DNA of 64,000 nucleotides from Nitrososphaerota archaeon (GTDB lineage Archaea; Thermoproteota; Nitrososphaeria; Nitrososphaerales; Gagatemarchaeaceae), in the NCBI GenBank assembly GCA_028867035.1, contig JAGWHB010000001.1, forward strand, positions 372,001 to 436,000, given 5' to 3'. The notes beneath the pieces are model-generated. The model worked only from the letters and a program-made list of their open reading frames with translations. It was not told the DNA's origin and did not search any database. This document shows positions 15,966-24,560 of the stretch, in pieces. Numbering within the stretch: the first letter of the stretch is position 1; each line of letters starts with the position of its first letter. The translations under genes and the position numbers were made by a program.

Positions 15966-16889
15966 CTATGGGTTCGGGAAGATGTCCAGCGGTATCATCG
16001 CCCCCACCACCCAGTTCGGCTGGTCGACGACCTCGTGGACCCGCAGGTCGGCTGAGACGCTGGAGAGCACGTAGGCCTCCTCTTCGGTGAGCCCGTATCG
16101 AGCGACCAAGTGTCGAATCAGGCTCCTCACGGCGTCCCTGCTGGCCTCCATCAGGTCGGGCCCTATCCCGGTGGTCACGTAGTACCCCTTTGACTGCCTG
16201 TCCGGGCCCTTGGTGAAGTACCTAGGCCACTCGAGTTTGGTCCGCTTCTTCAGGCTGAACTTGAACCTCGCGGTGCCCGGGCATTCAATCGCGGTCACGC
16301 AGACCTCGCCGTCCCCCATCGCCGCGTGTAAATCTCCGGTCGAGAAGAGAGCACCCTCCACCCAGACGGGAAGTTCCAGCACGGCCCCTGCGGTCAGGTG
16401 CTTGATGTCCATGTTCCCCCCGTTTTTGCCGGGCGGCAGGACGTCGAACGACCCGTCCTCGGGGAGGGCGACCCCCATCACGCCGCAGAAGGGTCTTATC
16501 GGAATCTTGATCCCTTTGACGAACCTTGCGAACTTCTTCCCCTTGAGGTCCCAGACGTGGAGGTACGGTCCTTTGAACTCCGGGAGAAGGCCCAGCCCTT
16601 CCACTATCGCCGACCATCCGTACTCGCCCGCCCGCACGTCGATGACCTCCACCACGAGTGTGTCCCCAGGTTCGGCGCCCTTGACGTAGACGGGCCCTGA
16701 CAGGGGGTAGAGCTTCGAGAGGTCCATGTTCTTTACCGTCTCGGCCGTGGAATCCTTCCTTATCTGCCAGCTTGTCACCTCGTTGATCTCGAACGTCGCG
16801 TCGTCTCCGGGTCGGAGTCTGACCACCGGTCTGTGCGTCCTGTCCCACTTGTAATGGAAGGTCTTGAGTGGTATCTTGTGATGAGCCAC
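15966..16889 (-). CDS. Acetamidase/formamidase
   Basis: 307 residues from GTG, FmdA_AmdA family. Hallmarks are 'SGPVYVKGAEPGDTLVVEV' in part, 'RPFCGVMGVAL', 'GGNMDIKHLTAGAVLELPV' in part, and 'LFSTGDLHAAMGDGEV', a metal/active-site loop. It hydrolyses short amides to ammonia and acid. It lies 44 bases behind the ABC ATPase gene on the same strand, so it is likely the last gene of the peptide-transport operon and suggests that imported compounds are deamidated for nitrogen. Confidence 0.9.
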   Translation of the reverse strand: MAHHKIPLKTFHYKWDRTHRPVVRLRPGDDATFEINEVTSWQIRKDSTAETVKNMDLSKLYPLSGPVYVKGAEPGDTLVVEVIDVRAGEYGWSAIVEGLGLLPEFKGPYLHVWDLKGKKFARFVKGIKIPIRPFCGVMGVALPEDGSFDVLPPGKNGGNMDIKHLTAGAVLELPVWVEGALFSTGDLHAAMGDGEVCVTAIECPGTARFKFSLKKRTKLEWPRYFTKGPDRQSKGYYVTTGIGPDLMEASRDAVRSLIRHLVARYGLTEEEAYVLSSVSADLRVHEVVDQPNWVVGAMIPLDIFPNP

Positions 16890-16933
16890 TGCGCTCTGCG
16901 GGAGACCTGCCGCTCTAATCCTTTTCGAAGGTC

Positions 16934-17959
16934 CTAGGCGGGCGCAGTCTGAAGTTCTGCCTGCGTGCGCGAGTCGAAGTCGATGTCATAGTGACATTCT
17001 ATCCAGTGGTTCTCCTCAATCTGCACAAAGGGGGGAGCGAAATCAACGCACTTCTGCGTCCCATAGGGGCAGCGCGGCTTGAATCTGCAACCCGGAGGGA
17101 TGTCCACGGGGCTCGGGACGTCGCCCTGCAAGACGGCCAGTTCCTTCCTTTTCGAAGGGTCTGGCACTGGAACCGAGGATAGGAGCGCTTTCGTGTAGGG
17201 GTGCCTGGGGTTCTCGAAGAGCCTCCGGGTGGGCGCCAGCTCGACCACCCTCCCGAGATACATGACCGCAGTCGTGTCGCACATCTGCTTGATGACGGCG
17301 AGGTTGTGGGAGATGAAGAGGTAGGTCAGGCCGAGGTCCCGCTGCAGCCGCCGGAGCATCGAGAGGATCTGGGCCTGCACCGAAACGTCGAGGGAAGAGG
17401 TCGGCTCGTCCAGCACCAGAAACGAAGGCTTTACCGCGAGGGCTGCGGCGATGGCTATCCTCTGCCTTTGGCCCCCTGAGAACTCGTGCGGGAACCTGGC
17501 GAGGTGGTCCCGGTTGAGCCCGACCTTTTCGATCAGCCCCTCCACCTGCTGGCGCGCTTCCCCCTTCGATGACGCCATGTGGTGGATGTGGATGGGTTCC
17601 ATCAGAGTCGAGTGGATGTTCTGCCGCGGGTCGAGCGAAGCGTAGGGGTCCTGGAATACCATCTGCATGTTCCGTCGGTACGGCTTCAGGTGCTTTCCCC
17701 TGAGCCTTGAGATGTTGTCGCCCTGGAAGTATATGTCGCCGCGGGTCGGTTCCGTAAGCCTCATGATCGTCCTCCCCAGCGTGCTCTTGCCGCACCCCGA
17801 TTCGCCTACGAGGCCGAATGTCTCCCCTTTCCTGATGCCGATGGAGACGCCGTCCACAGCCTTCACGTGGGCGACGGTCTTGTTCAGGAAGCCACCTCGC
17901 CTGGGGAACCATTTGTAGAGGGCCTCGGTCTTCAGCAGGTAGCCGTCTTCTTGCAACAT
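16934..17959 (-). CDS. Oligo/dipeptide ABC transporter ATPase (OppF/DppF-type)
   Basis: 341 residues. Walker A GESGCGKST, signature FSGGQRQR, Walker B FLVLDEPTSSLD and the H-loop 'LFISHNLAV' are present, with the C-terminal oligopeptide-transporter extension carrying clustered Cys (C-x5-C-x6-C in 'CRFKPRCPYGTQKC'). It powers uptake with the partner ATPase upstream. Its start is one base from the stop of oppD. Confidence 0.92.
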   Translation of the reverse strand: MLQEDGYLLKTEALYKWFPRRGGFLNKTVAHVKAVDGVSIGIRKGETFGLVGESGCGKSTLGRTIMRLTEPTRGDIYFQGDNISRLRGKHLKPYRRNMQMVFQDPYASLDPRQNIHSTLMEPIHIHHMASSKGEARQQVEGLIEKVGLNRDHLARFPHEFSGGQRQRIAIAAALAVKPSFLVLDEPTSSLDVSVQAQILSMLRRLQRDLGLTYLFISHNLAVIKQMCDTTAVMYLGRVVELAPTRRLFENPRHPYTKALLSSVPVPDPSKRKELAVLQGDVPSPVDIPPGCRFKPRCPYGTQKCVDFAPPFVQIEENHWIECHYDIDFDSRTQAELQTAPA

Positions 17960-17960
17960 T

Positions 17961-19088
17961 TCACTTCTCGTATAGGAGGCAGGCGACGAAGTGGCCGGGC
18001 TTGACCTCCAGCAGTGGGGGTTTCACTTGGGGGCATTTTTCGAAGGCCTTGGGGCACCTGGGGTGGAAGCGGCAGCCGGTCGGCGGGAACATCAGGTTCG
18101 GGACGGAACCCTTGATCGAGGGATACTCGGATGCCGAGGAGTCTATCCTGGGGACGGAGGCTAGGAGGCTCTGGGTGTAGGGGTGGAGCGGGTCCCTGAA
18201 CAGCTCGTCGGCGGTCGCCACTTCGACGATGTTCCCCGCGTACATCACCGCGACCCTGTCGCAGACCTCGGCCACCACCGCCATATCGTGGGTGATGAGG
18301 ACGACAGAGGCGTCTATCTCCTTCTTCAAATCCTTCATGAGCTGTAGAATCTGCGCCTGGACGGTCACGTCGAGGGCGGTCGTCATCTCGTCCGCGAGCA
18401 TGAGCTTGGGCCTCCTCGCCATCGCCATGGCGATCATCGCCCTCTGCCGCATGCCGCCTGAAAGCTCGAACGGGAATTGCTTGAACGCCCTCTCGGGCTC
18501 CGGGAACCTGACCTTTCTGAGGATCGACGTCGCGTATTCGTTCGCTAGCCGCCCCAGCTCCCCGCGTTCAAGGGATCCTCCCTGCTGGGCACGGAGGAGG
18601 CGCTCCTTCTCCTCTTGGAGGTCGGGTCCACCCCGTCCTGCTTTGATCTGCGCTTCGAGCAGCTCGAGCCTGTCCTTGACCACTACGGGGGTGAAGATTT
18701 TGGACTCGCGCAGTATGATCTCGGAGATCTGGGAGCCGACCGTCTGGACGGGGTTGAGATATGTCATGGGGTCCTGGAACACCACTGCAATCTCCGTCAT
18801 CCTCACCATCCTCATCTCTTCCCGCGAGGCTTTCAGAAGGTCCTTGCCGTCGAGGATTATCTCACCGCCTTCGACCTCGGCATTGGGCGGGAGAAGGCCT
18901 ACGATCGCGAGCGAGGTAACGGACTTCCCGCACCCGCTTTCCCCGACAAGCCCAAGAAGCTCCCCCTTGCGCACCGTGAGCTCGACGCCATCGAGTGCCT
19001 TGACGTCCCCTGCATAGGTGTGGAATGTGACCTTGACGCCGCTCACCCTCAACACATCCCTCCCCATGGTCGTCGCCTCCACGGTCAT
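17961..19088 (-). CDS. Oligo/dipeptide ABC transporter ATPase (OppD/DppD-type)
   Basis: 375 residues from the ATG at 19088, which overlaps the permease stop (ATGA). A longer frame upstream is a shadow of the permease gene and is not used. Walker A GESGCGKS, signature LSGGMRQR, Walker B LMLADEMTTALD, and a C-terminal Cys-bearing extension are present. Compared with usual OppD it has an insertion of ~50 charged residues (about 150-205, 'RLELLEAQIKAGRGGPDLQEEKERL' in part) between the Q-loop and the signature, probably a coiled-coil protrusion. Confidence 0.9.
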   Translation of the reverse strand: MTVEATTMGRDVLRVSGVKVTFHTYAGDVKALDGVELTVRKGELLGLVGESGCGKSVTSLAIVGLLPPNAEVEGGEIILDGKDLLKASREEMRMVRMTEIAVVFQDPMTYLNPVQTVGSQISEIILRESKIFTPVVVKDRLELLEAQIKAGRGGPDLQEEKERLLRAQQGGSLERGELGRLANEYATSILRKVRFPEPERAFKQFPFELSGGMRQRAMIAMAMARRPKLMLADEMTTALDVTVQAQILQLMKDLKKEIDASVVLITHDMAVVAEVCDRVAVMYAGNIVEVATADELFRDPLHPYTQSLLASVPRIDSSASEYPSIKGSVPNLMFPPTGCRFHPRCPKAFEKCPQVKPPLLEVKPGHFVACLLYEK

Positions 19089-20008
19089 CTCCTGAGCCTC
19101 GGGTCGAAGACGTCTCTGATGCCGTCGCCGAGCAGGTTGAAGCCGACCGACATTATGAGTAGGGTCAGGCCCGGGAAGATGATAAGCCAGGGGGCTGTGA
19201 AGATGTACTGGATCCCCTGCTTCGCAAGATTTCCCAGCTCCGGGTACTTCGGGTCGGGGGTCAGGCCGATGAACATCAACGCCGAGACTGTCAAGATGAC
19301 GGCCCCGATGTCGATGGTGGCCTGGACGAGTATCGGGTAGATCGAGTTGGGGACGATGTGACGGAAGAGGATACGAGGCCCCGATGCGCCCATGGCCCTC
19401 AGCCTCTCGACGTAGGGCTTCTCCTTCTCTCCGAGGACCTGAGACCGCGCCAGCCTGACGTAGAAAGGCCACCACGTGGCGAGGACAGCGAACGTCAGGA
19501 CTGGGATGGTCCTCCCTATGATCACAAGCAGGACGATCGCCAAGAGTATCCCTGGAACCGCGAGAAAGATGTCTGTCACCCTCAGGATCAGCTCGTCCAG
19601 GGGTCCGCCTACGTAGGCCGCTGTTCCCCCAAGCACCACGCCCAGCACGACTGCGAAGGCGACCACTTCGAAGGCTATCTGCAGGTCGACCGGGATGGCC
19701 ACAACTATCATCTGCAACAGGCCTCGCCCGTAGAGGTCCGTACCCAGCGGGTAGACCGAGCCCCCGCAGTTGAAGACGTTCGCGATGTGCCAGTCGATCA
19801 GTCCGTTGTTCCAGCAGAGCTTCACCAGGGGTGACGACTCGGTCCAATAGGATGGGCTAACTAAGACCCAGGATAGGAGTGCGAGCAGAATTGTCCCCGC
19901 TGAAATGACGGCGCCTGCCAGGACCACTGGGTTCTGCCTTAGCAGGTGGAGGGCGTAGCGCAGGTCGGCACGACGGCCGTATGTCAAATCTGATTCTTTT
20001 TTCTCCAC
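19085..20008 (-). CDS. Peptide ABC transporter permease (DppC-type)
   Basis: 307 residues from GTG. There are about six transmembrane helices and a cytoplasmic EAA-type loop near residues 210-235 ('YVERLRAMGASGPRILFRHIVPN' in part) that contacts the ATPases. 'GTDLYGRGLLQ' near residue 88 is typical of DppC. It overlaps oppD by 4 bases and follows dppB by 10 bases. Confidence 0.92.
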   Translation of the reverse strand: MEKKESDLTYGRRADLRYALHLLRQNPVVLAGAVISAGTILLALLSWVLVSPSYWTESSPLVKLCWNNGLIDWHIANVFNCGGSVYPLGTDLYGRGLLQMIVVAIPVDLQIAFEVVAFAVVLGVVLGGTAAYVGGPLDELILRVTDIFLAVPGILLAIVLLVIIGRTIPVLTFAVLATWWPFYVRLARSQVLGEKEKPYVERLRAMGASGPRILFRHIVPNSIYPILVQATIDIGAVILTVSALMFIGLTPDPKYPELGNLAKQGIQYIFTAPWLIIFPGLTLLIMSVGFNLLGDGIRDVFDPRLRR

Positions 20009-20018
20009 AATTTTCCCC

Positions 20019-21089
20019 TCAGTACCTGATCCTCGGGTCGAGCTTGGCGTAGAGGATGTCTACCCCCAGGTTGATCATGACTATGATGACGGCTGTTACC
20101 AGGACGTAGAGCTCGAGGAAGTTCACGTCCAGGACCTCGGCGGCCACGAATGCGGTGTTCCCGACCCCCGGCCAGGAGAAGACTATCTCGATGACCACCA
20201 CCCCTCCGAGGAGGTAGGCGGCTAGGAGACCGGCCACGGTGACGGCCGGGAGGAGGGCGTTTCTCAGCGCGTGCCTGTAGACCACCACCCGCTCCTTGAG
20301 CCCCTTGGACCTGGCGAGCAGGATGTAGTCCTGTCTCAGAGTGTCCATCATGCTCGACCTGACGATCCTCGATAGTGCGCCGATGGAAGTTATCGCCAGG
20401 GTAAGCGCCGGGAGGATAAGGGATACAATCGAGTCCCAGATGAACGCTGGGGCCGAACTGGGGTCGGCCAGACAGATGCCGCAAGAGGTCGCCAGAACCC
20501 CCGTCGCGGGCAAGAGGCCGCTGCCGTTGACCCTGATGTAGAGCACGAAGATGATCTGAAGCATGGCGCCGAACCAGAACTGAGGAACGGAGTAGCCACC
20601 GAGCGAGAGAATCCTCGAGATGTGGTCGGGGAGCTTGTTGTTGTGGGTCGCAGAGATTATCCCCAGTGGGATGCCGATGAGAATCGTGAGGATGGCCCCG
20701 GCGACCGCCAGCTCCGCCGTGTACGGGAACCTGCTCGAAAAGACGTGCCAGGTCGTGTCGGTCCCCGAAATCCCCGGAAGCAGGGTAAGCCCCCAGTTCC
20801 CGGTCAGGGAGTTTGTGAGCCACTTCAGGTACTGCCCCCAGAGCGGGACGACGCAGCCGCCCACTTGGTTCACGAAGGAAGTGTAAGACGGACAACTGGA
20901 GGTGGCGATGCCGAGCCCCTGCGCGATCTGGAGACGGGTGGCGTCGTCCATCCTGGGGGTGATGTAAGGGGCGAGCGCGAAGTTAACGGGAAGGAGGCCG
21001 CGGGTCAGATAGAAAATCAGCAGGCTGAGCCCGAAGAGGACCAGCACCATCAGCAGGAGGCGACGTATGGCGTAGGTGAGGAGCCTCAA
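20019..21089 (-). CDS. Peptide ABC transporter permease (DppB-type)
   Basis: 356 residues from TTG. An N-terminal helix 'LLLMVLVLFGLSLLIF' is followed by a long external loop (about 40-120), then five more helices; the EAA-type loop is 'LLARSKGLKERVVVYRHALRNA' in part. It forms the channel with the DppC-type permease. It lies 24 bases after the substrate-binding gene. Confidence 0.92.
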   Translation of the reverse strand: MRLLTYAIRRLLLMVLVLFGLSLLIFYLTRGLLPVNFALAPYITPRMDDATRLQIAQGLGIATSSCPSYTSFVNQVGGCVVPLWGQYLKWLTNSLTGNWGLTLLPGISGTDTTWHVFSSRFPYTAELAVAGAILTILIGIPLGIISATHNNKLPDHISRILSLGGYSVPQFWFGAMLQIIFVLYIRVNGSGLLPATGVLATSCGICLADPSSAPAFIWDSIVSLILPALTLAITSIGALSRIVRSSMMDTLRQDYILLARSKGLKERVVVYRHALRNALLPAVTVAGLLAAYLLGGVVVIEIVFSWPGVGNTAFVAAEVLDVNFLELYVLVTAVIIVMINLGVDILYAKLDPRIRY

Positions 21090-21113
21090 GTGTCTAGCCC
21101 CAGAGGGGGGCCC

Positions 21114-23207
21114 TTAGTAAAGCGCGGCGAAGTACTGAGGTTGTCCGGTGGTGTAGATGGCCGGGTTGAAGTAGTATCCGTGGACGTTAGAAGTCATCAC
21201 GACGTATAGCTCCGGGTAGAAGGTGGTGATGTCCATCACCGCTTTGTTGCCGAGCTGAGCCATTGCGACGGAGGCTGAGACCACGCCAGCGGTGTTGCCA
21301 GCAGCGTTGGCAGTATTGGCCTGGTCCCACAAGGCCCCCATGGCATTCAGGTTCCATCCTCCGGGTGCGGTGTAGATCCCGCCCGGCGCGAGGATTGGAC
21401 CGAGGAAGTCCATGGACCATGGGTAGTCGTCGAACCATCCGAAGCAGGATTCTGCCCAAGCGTACACCTGTCCTGAGAACGCCTCGCTTACCATCTGTCC
21501 ACACGGGAGAGGCGTCACCTGGACGGAGAGCCCCATGTTGTACGTGGAGCTGACGTTGTTGATCGTGCCTGCTATCTGGTTTAGCACCTGTTCGTCGACC
21601 GTGTCCCCGGTCGCGTAGGTCAGGGAGACGGTCTGCGGAGCGGGATGGTCGCACTGGCTGTTGGAGTTGAGCGTCGAGCAGCCGAAGGTGTTGTCGAAGA
21701 CCCCTGCAGGAGCCGCTGTGCCGTTCTCGTAGTTGAAGCTGGAGATCGGGTGCATCATCGCGTCAAGGAGGAGCTGCTGGACCTTGGCGGGGCTGTAGCT
21801 GAACCCGGGTTTGACAGATGTGCTCCAGGACCCGTTGGGCGGAATGCCAGGCGGAACTATCTCGTTGGCGACCGCCCCGAGGTTGTTGTTGTACTGCTGG
21901 TTAATCAGAGTCATATTGACGGAATCGGCGAACGCTAGCCTGAGCCTCAGGTCGGCGAAGGGCTGGAACTTGTAGAACGTCCCGGAATAGGGGTTCGTTA
22001 CGTTGGTTCCAAGCGGGATGAAGTAGCTCGCGTACTGGGTGTTGGGGCCGTAGATCTTCACGCCAGATATCGTGGAGACCAGCTGATGATTGTTGAGCCA
22101 GGATGACCTGCTTGCGACGTCGTAGATGTTCGTCGTGCCGACGTCGATCACCATCGCCTGTCCGGAGGACTGCGCTGTGTTCTGGAGGTCAATCTCTCTG
22201 GTCGTCTGGTCGGGGACGTACTTTATCGTGACGGTGGCGATGTGCGGTTTGATCTTGCCCTGTGGGCCTCCCCAGTAGTTCGGGTTGGCTTTCAGCACAA
22301 TCACGTTCGAGGCCGTGTCCACGCTCTGGATGGTGTAGGGGCCTGTCCCGGCGAGAGAGCCGCCTTTGGAAGAGTCGAGGTAGGTGGCTGCGCAGCCTTT
22401 CGCGTTGCAGGTCGCCTGGAAGTCGTCATAGTACTCTGTGATCATCTGGAGGGAGGGCCCTGAAAGGGTCGCGTGAGGCAGGCTGTAGCCGAGGGTCGGG
22501 TTGCTCCAGGTCGCGATGTCCTTCTGCATCACGTAGTCTGGCGCTACGATGTTCGCCCAGAGGTTGGAGAGGAGGTAGGGGGTCGCTGCCTGGGGGTTCA
22601 TGATATGAAGCCTGACGGAATAGGTGCCCGTGATCTCGACGAAGTTCTCAGCCAGGACAGCCTTGGTGTAGGAGGGTCCGTAGTTCTGGGAGCAGGCGCA
22701 GAGGGTGGTGCTGAGGCTCGTGTTGAGCAGCTGCTGCACGATCCAGGAGGCCTGGGTCCCATGCCCTACGGGGACGCTTCCGTCGAAGACCAGGAGCCTG
22801 TTGTATGAGAAGAAGACGGCGGTGGAGTTGAGCGTCTCGCCATCGGCGAACTTGATCCCCTGTCTGAGAGTGATGTCCATGGTCTTCCCGTCGCTCGAAG
22901 TGGTGAAGCTCTGGGCGAGCCACGGGACCGCGGTTATCCCGTCGGTGCCGTTGTACCATATGAGCGGCTCGTAGACGTTCTGCTCGATGGAGGCCCCGTA
23001 GATGTCGTAGGAGACGTGCGGGTCGAGATATTGGACGGTCTGAAGGGTTTCGTAGGTCAGCGACGTTGGCGGCTGCACGGCGGTCGTCGATGCGACAGAC
23101 GATGTCGTGTTGTTCCCCCCGCCGGTGGTCAGGAAGTAGACCCCGATGGCGGCGCCTAAGATTATCACGATGACCGCGACGGAAACTATTGCCCTGCTTA
23201 CTGCCAC
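21114..23207 (-). CDS. Peptide ABC transporter substrate-binding protein (family 5)
   Basis: 697 residues from the GTG at 23207; a longer frame to 23300 would add 31 residues before the hydrophobic signal and is less likely. The N-terminal anchor 'IVSVAVIVIILGAAIGVYFL' is followed by a Ser/Thr linker and the SBP_bac_5 domain ('IKFADGETLNSTAVFFSYNRL' in part near 130-150). It captures peptides or similar solutes outside the cell. Gene order is SBP-permease-permease-ATPase-ATPase-amidase. A CCTTAAATCGC element at 23253-23263 lies ~50 bases upstream. Confidence 0.9.
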   Translation of the reverse strand: MAVSRAIVSVAVIVIILGAAIGVYFLTTGGGNNTTSSVASTTAVQPPTSLTYETLQTVQYLDPHVSYDIYGASIEQNVYEPLIWYNGTDGITAVPWLAQSFTTSSDGKTMDITLRQGIKFADGETLNSTAVFFSYNRLLVFDGSVPVGHGTQASWIVQQLLNTSLSTTLCACSQNYGPSYTKAVLAENFVEITGTYSVRLHIMNPQAATPYLLSNLWANIVAPDYVMQKDIATWSNPTLGYSLPHATLSGPSLQMITEYYDDFQATCNAKGCAATYLDSSKGGSLAGTGPYTIQSVDTASNVIVLKANPNYWGGPQGKIKPHIATVTIKYVPDQTTREIDLQNTAQSSGQAMVIDVGTTNIYDVASRSSWLNNHQLVSTISGVKIYGPNTQYASYFIPLGTNVTNPYSGTFYKFQPFADLRLRLAFADSVNMTLINQQYNNNLGAVANEIVPPGIPPNGSWSTSVKPGFSYSPAKVQQLLLDAMMHPISSFNYENGTAAPAGVFDNTFGCSTLNSNSQCDHPAPQTVSLTYATGDTVDEQVLNQIAGTINNVSSTYNMGLSVQVTPLPCGQMVSEAFSGQVYAWAESCFGWFDDYPWSMDFLGPILAPGGIYTAPGGWNLNAMGALWDQANTANAAGNTAGVVSASVAMAQLGNKAVMDITTFYPELYVVMTSNVHGYYFNPAIYTTGQPQYFAALY

Positions 23208-23252
23208 GGTAGCAGCGGCCCTAAGGTGCAATAGACGGAAGACGGCCCTTAC

Positions 23253-23263
23253 GCGATTTAAGG
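23253..23263 (-). promoter_or_regulatory. Promoter element of the peptide ABC operon
   Basis: Minus-strand CCTTAAATCGC, ~50 bases before the GTG at 23207. It faces a plus-strand CTATAAGG (23287-23294) for the Cys-rich mini-gene, so the region is a divergent promoter. Confidence 0.45.
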
Positions 23264-23309
23264 CTTCGTATTCCGAAGCGCCGCGTCTATAAGGACGCAA
23301 TCAAGCCGA

Positions 23310-23519
23310 GTGGAGTTCTTCAACAAAAATTTCAAGACCGCTGCAACATGGCTGTACGGCCTGGAGACGTGCTCGGCAGAACACGCCTGCCTTTGTGAGC
23401 AAATCCGTGAAGGTAGATGTGCAAGGTCAAATCCAAGACCGGGGTTTTCTAACCTGCGCTCCGCTGAGTCAAGCGCTAGACTAGCCCTTGCTTGTGTTAT
23501 ATGGCCCCGAGCTCTATAG
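23310..23519 (+). CDS. Cys-rich mini-protein, EGxC family (copy 2, variant)
   Basis: 69 residues from GTG, starting ~20 bases after a CTATAAGG element. The N-terminal third is an amphipathic stretch (EFFNKNFKTAATWLYG). Then comes C-S-A-E-H-A-C-L-C-E-Q-I-R-E-G-R-C, which shares the C-x2-[I/L]-x-E-G-x-C core with the mini-genes at 2310 and 23501, but lacks their closing D-C-G-H. It overlaps the next mini-gene by 19 bases, suggesting coupled translation. No known family recognised. Confidence 0.45.
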   Translation: MEFFNKNFKTAATWLYGLETCSAEHACLCEQIREGRCARSNPRPGFSNLRSAESSARLALACVIWPRAL

Positions 23520-23647
23520 GAGGTCCGACCCTCTTGTGCGAAAGATGCGAAGACAGTCGCTGTCGATGCCCAAAACTTTGCGACAGATTGACCGAAGGCG
23601 CATGCCCAGATTGTGGTCACGCTGTCGGCATTTGGAAGCCCGGATAA
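23501..23647 (+). CDS. Cys-rich mini-protein, EGxC family (copy 3)
   Basis: 48 residues from ATG. The Cys order is C-E-R-C, then C-R-C-P-K-L-C-D-R-L-T-E-G-A-C-P-D-C-G-H, eight Cys in all, compatible with zinc binding. The C-x-C-x3-C-x-R-x3-E-G-x-C-x-D-C-G-H pattern is shared with the gene at 2310, 21 kb away. Together with the overlapping gene at 23310 it forms a two-gene unit divergent from the peptide-uptake operon. Function unknown. Confidence 0.55.
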   Translation: MAPSSIGGPTLLCERCEDSRCRCPKLCDRLTEGACPDCGHAVGIWKPG

Positions 23648-23684
23648 GTCCCTCCCCATGGTCAAGTTTCTACACTTTAAGATT

Positions 23685-24554
23685 CTACAGTGAAAGGTCG
23701 TTGTAGCTTTTCCTCAACTTTACCAGAACGTAACCGGCGGCCAGCCCGACCAGCGTGGAGATCCCGACTACGGCCGCCAGCCGCAGGTCAGGCACCTGCG
23801 GAGGTTGGAGAAGATACGCTGCTCCTATGACGAATAACACTAGCCCGATGAACAGGATTCCGAGGACAGAGTGGTTGGTCTGTTCGTCACTCTTGCCAAG
23901 CAACTTCCTTCTCCACCATTCACCGAGCCCGTAGAATATTCCTATCCCGGCGAGAGAGATGAACACAAGAGGGTTGTATCCGGACAGCGAGAAAGACGAG
24001 CTTCCGATGACTGCGTAATCGGCCGCCAGGAAGATGATTGACCCGAAGAATATTCCCCAGTCGAATACCCGGCTGTTCTTGAAGGGCCCATAGGATCTCC
24101 TCCACGCCTGCCCGGTTGGTTCCCGTAGGTCCCGGTCGGTGGTCTTCTGCATCAGCGTCCAAGGATCTTCGACCCACCATTCCGCTTCCTTCTGGTGGTC
24201 AGGGACCAGGTTGCCTTCGATGTCATAGTGGAAGCTTTTGACGAGTCTGGTCAAAGGGAACAGCAACTCGACCCCTCTGTCTGTCGCGGAGGTGAACATA
24301 TCGAGCGCCGAGTGAGTCAGGGCACCTAGAGATAGGAACGGGTTCCACAGATACAGCAGGCCGATTACGAAGAAGTTGTGAAACAGTGAGCGATGCAGTT
24401 GGTGCCTGCCGATGAAGTCTTTCGCCACGAAGAGATATTCCCTGTCCAAGTCAGGAATCAGCGCGCCTATGCTCATCACCATAGCAATCTGGACGTTGTG
24501 AAAGAAGCCAATCCCGATTGCCAGGGCCAAGACCCAGTGGGTGGTGAGGTTCAA
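23685..24554 (-). CDS. DUF457/YdjM-type membrane-bound hydrolase-like protein
   Basis: 289 residues with several membrane helices. The N-terminal half has the family's conserved His/Asp pattern: T-H-W (residue 6), 'LIPDLDRE' near 34, 'HRSLFHN' near 53 and 'THSALDMF' near 81, resembling a membrane-embedded metal site. These proteins are annotated as metal-dependent hydrolases, but the reaction is not known. The C-terminal half adds three helices. The gene follows the DUF4145-like gene by 6 bases and is probably in the same transcript. Confidence 0.72.
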   Translation of the reverse strand: MNLTTHWVLALAIGIGFFHNVQIAMVMSIGALIPDLDREYLFVAKDFIGRHQLHRSLFHNFFVIGLLYLWNPFLSLGALTHSALDMFTSATDRGVELLFPLTRLVKSFHYDIEGNLVPDHQKEAEWWVEDPWTLMQKTTDRDLREPTGQAWRRSYGPFKNSRVFDWGIFFGSIIFLAADYAVIGSSSFSLSGYNPLVFISLAGIGIFYGLGEWWRRKLLGKSDEQTNHSVLGILFIGLVLFVIGAAYLLQPPQVPDLRLAAVVGISTLVGLAAGYVLVKLRKSYNDLSL

Positions 24555-24560
24555 GAGAAG

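Noticed and set aside
17961..19847. 628-codon frame containing the OppD-type ATPase
   Set aside because: The N-terminal ~250 codons are antisense-like shadow of the permease gene; the true start is the ATG at 19088 overlapping the permease stop.
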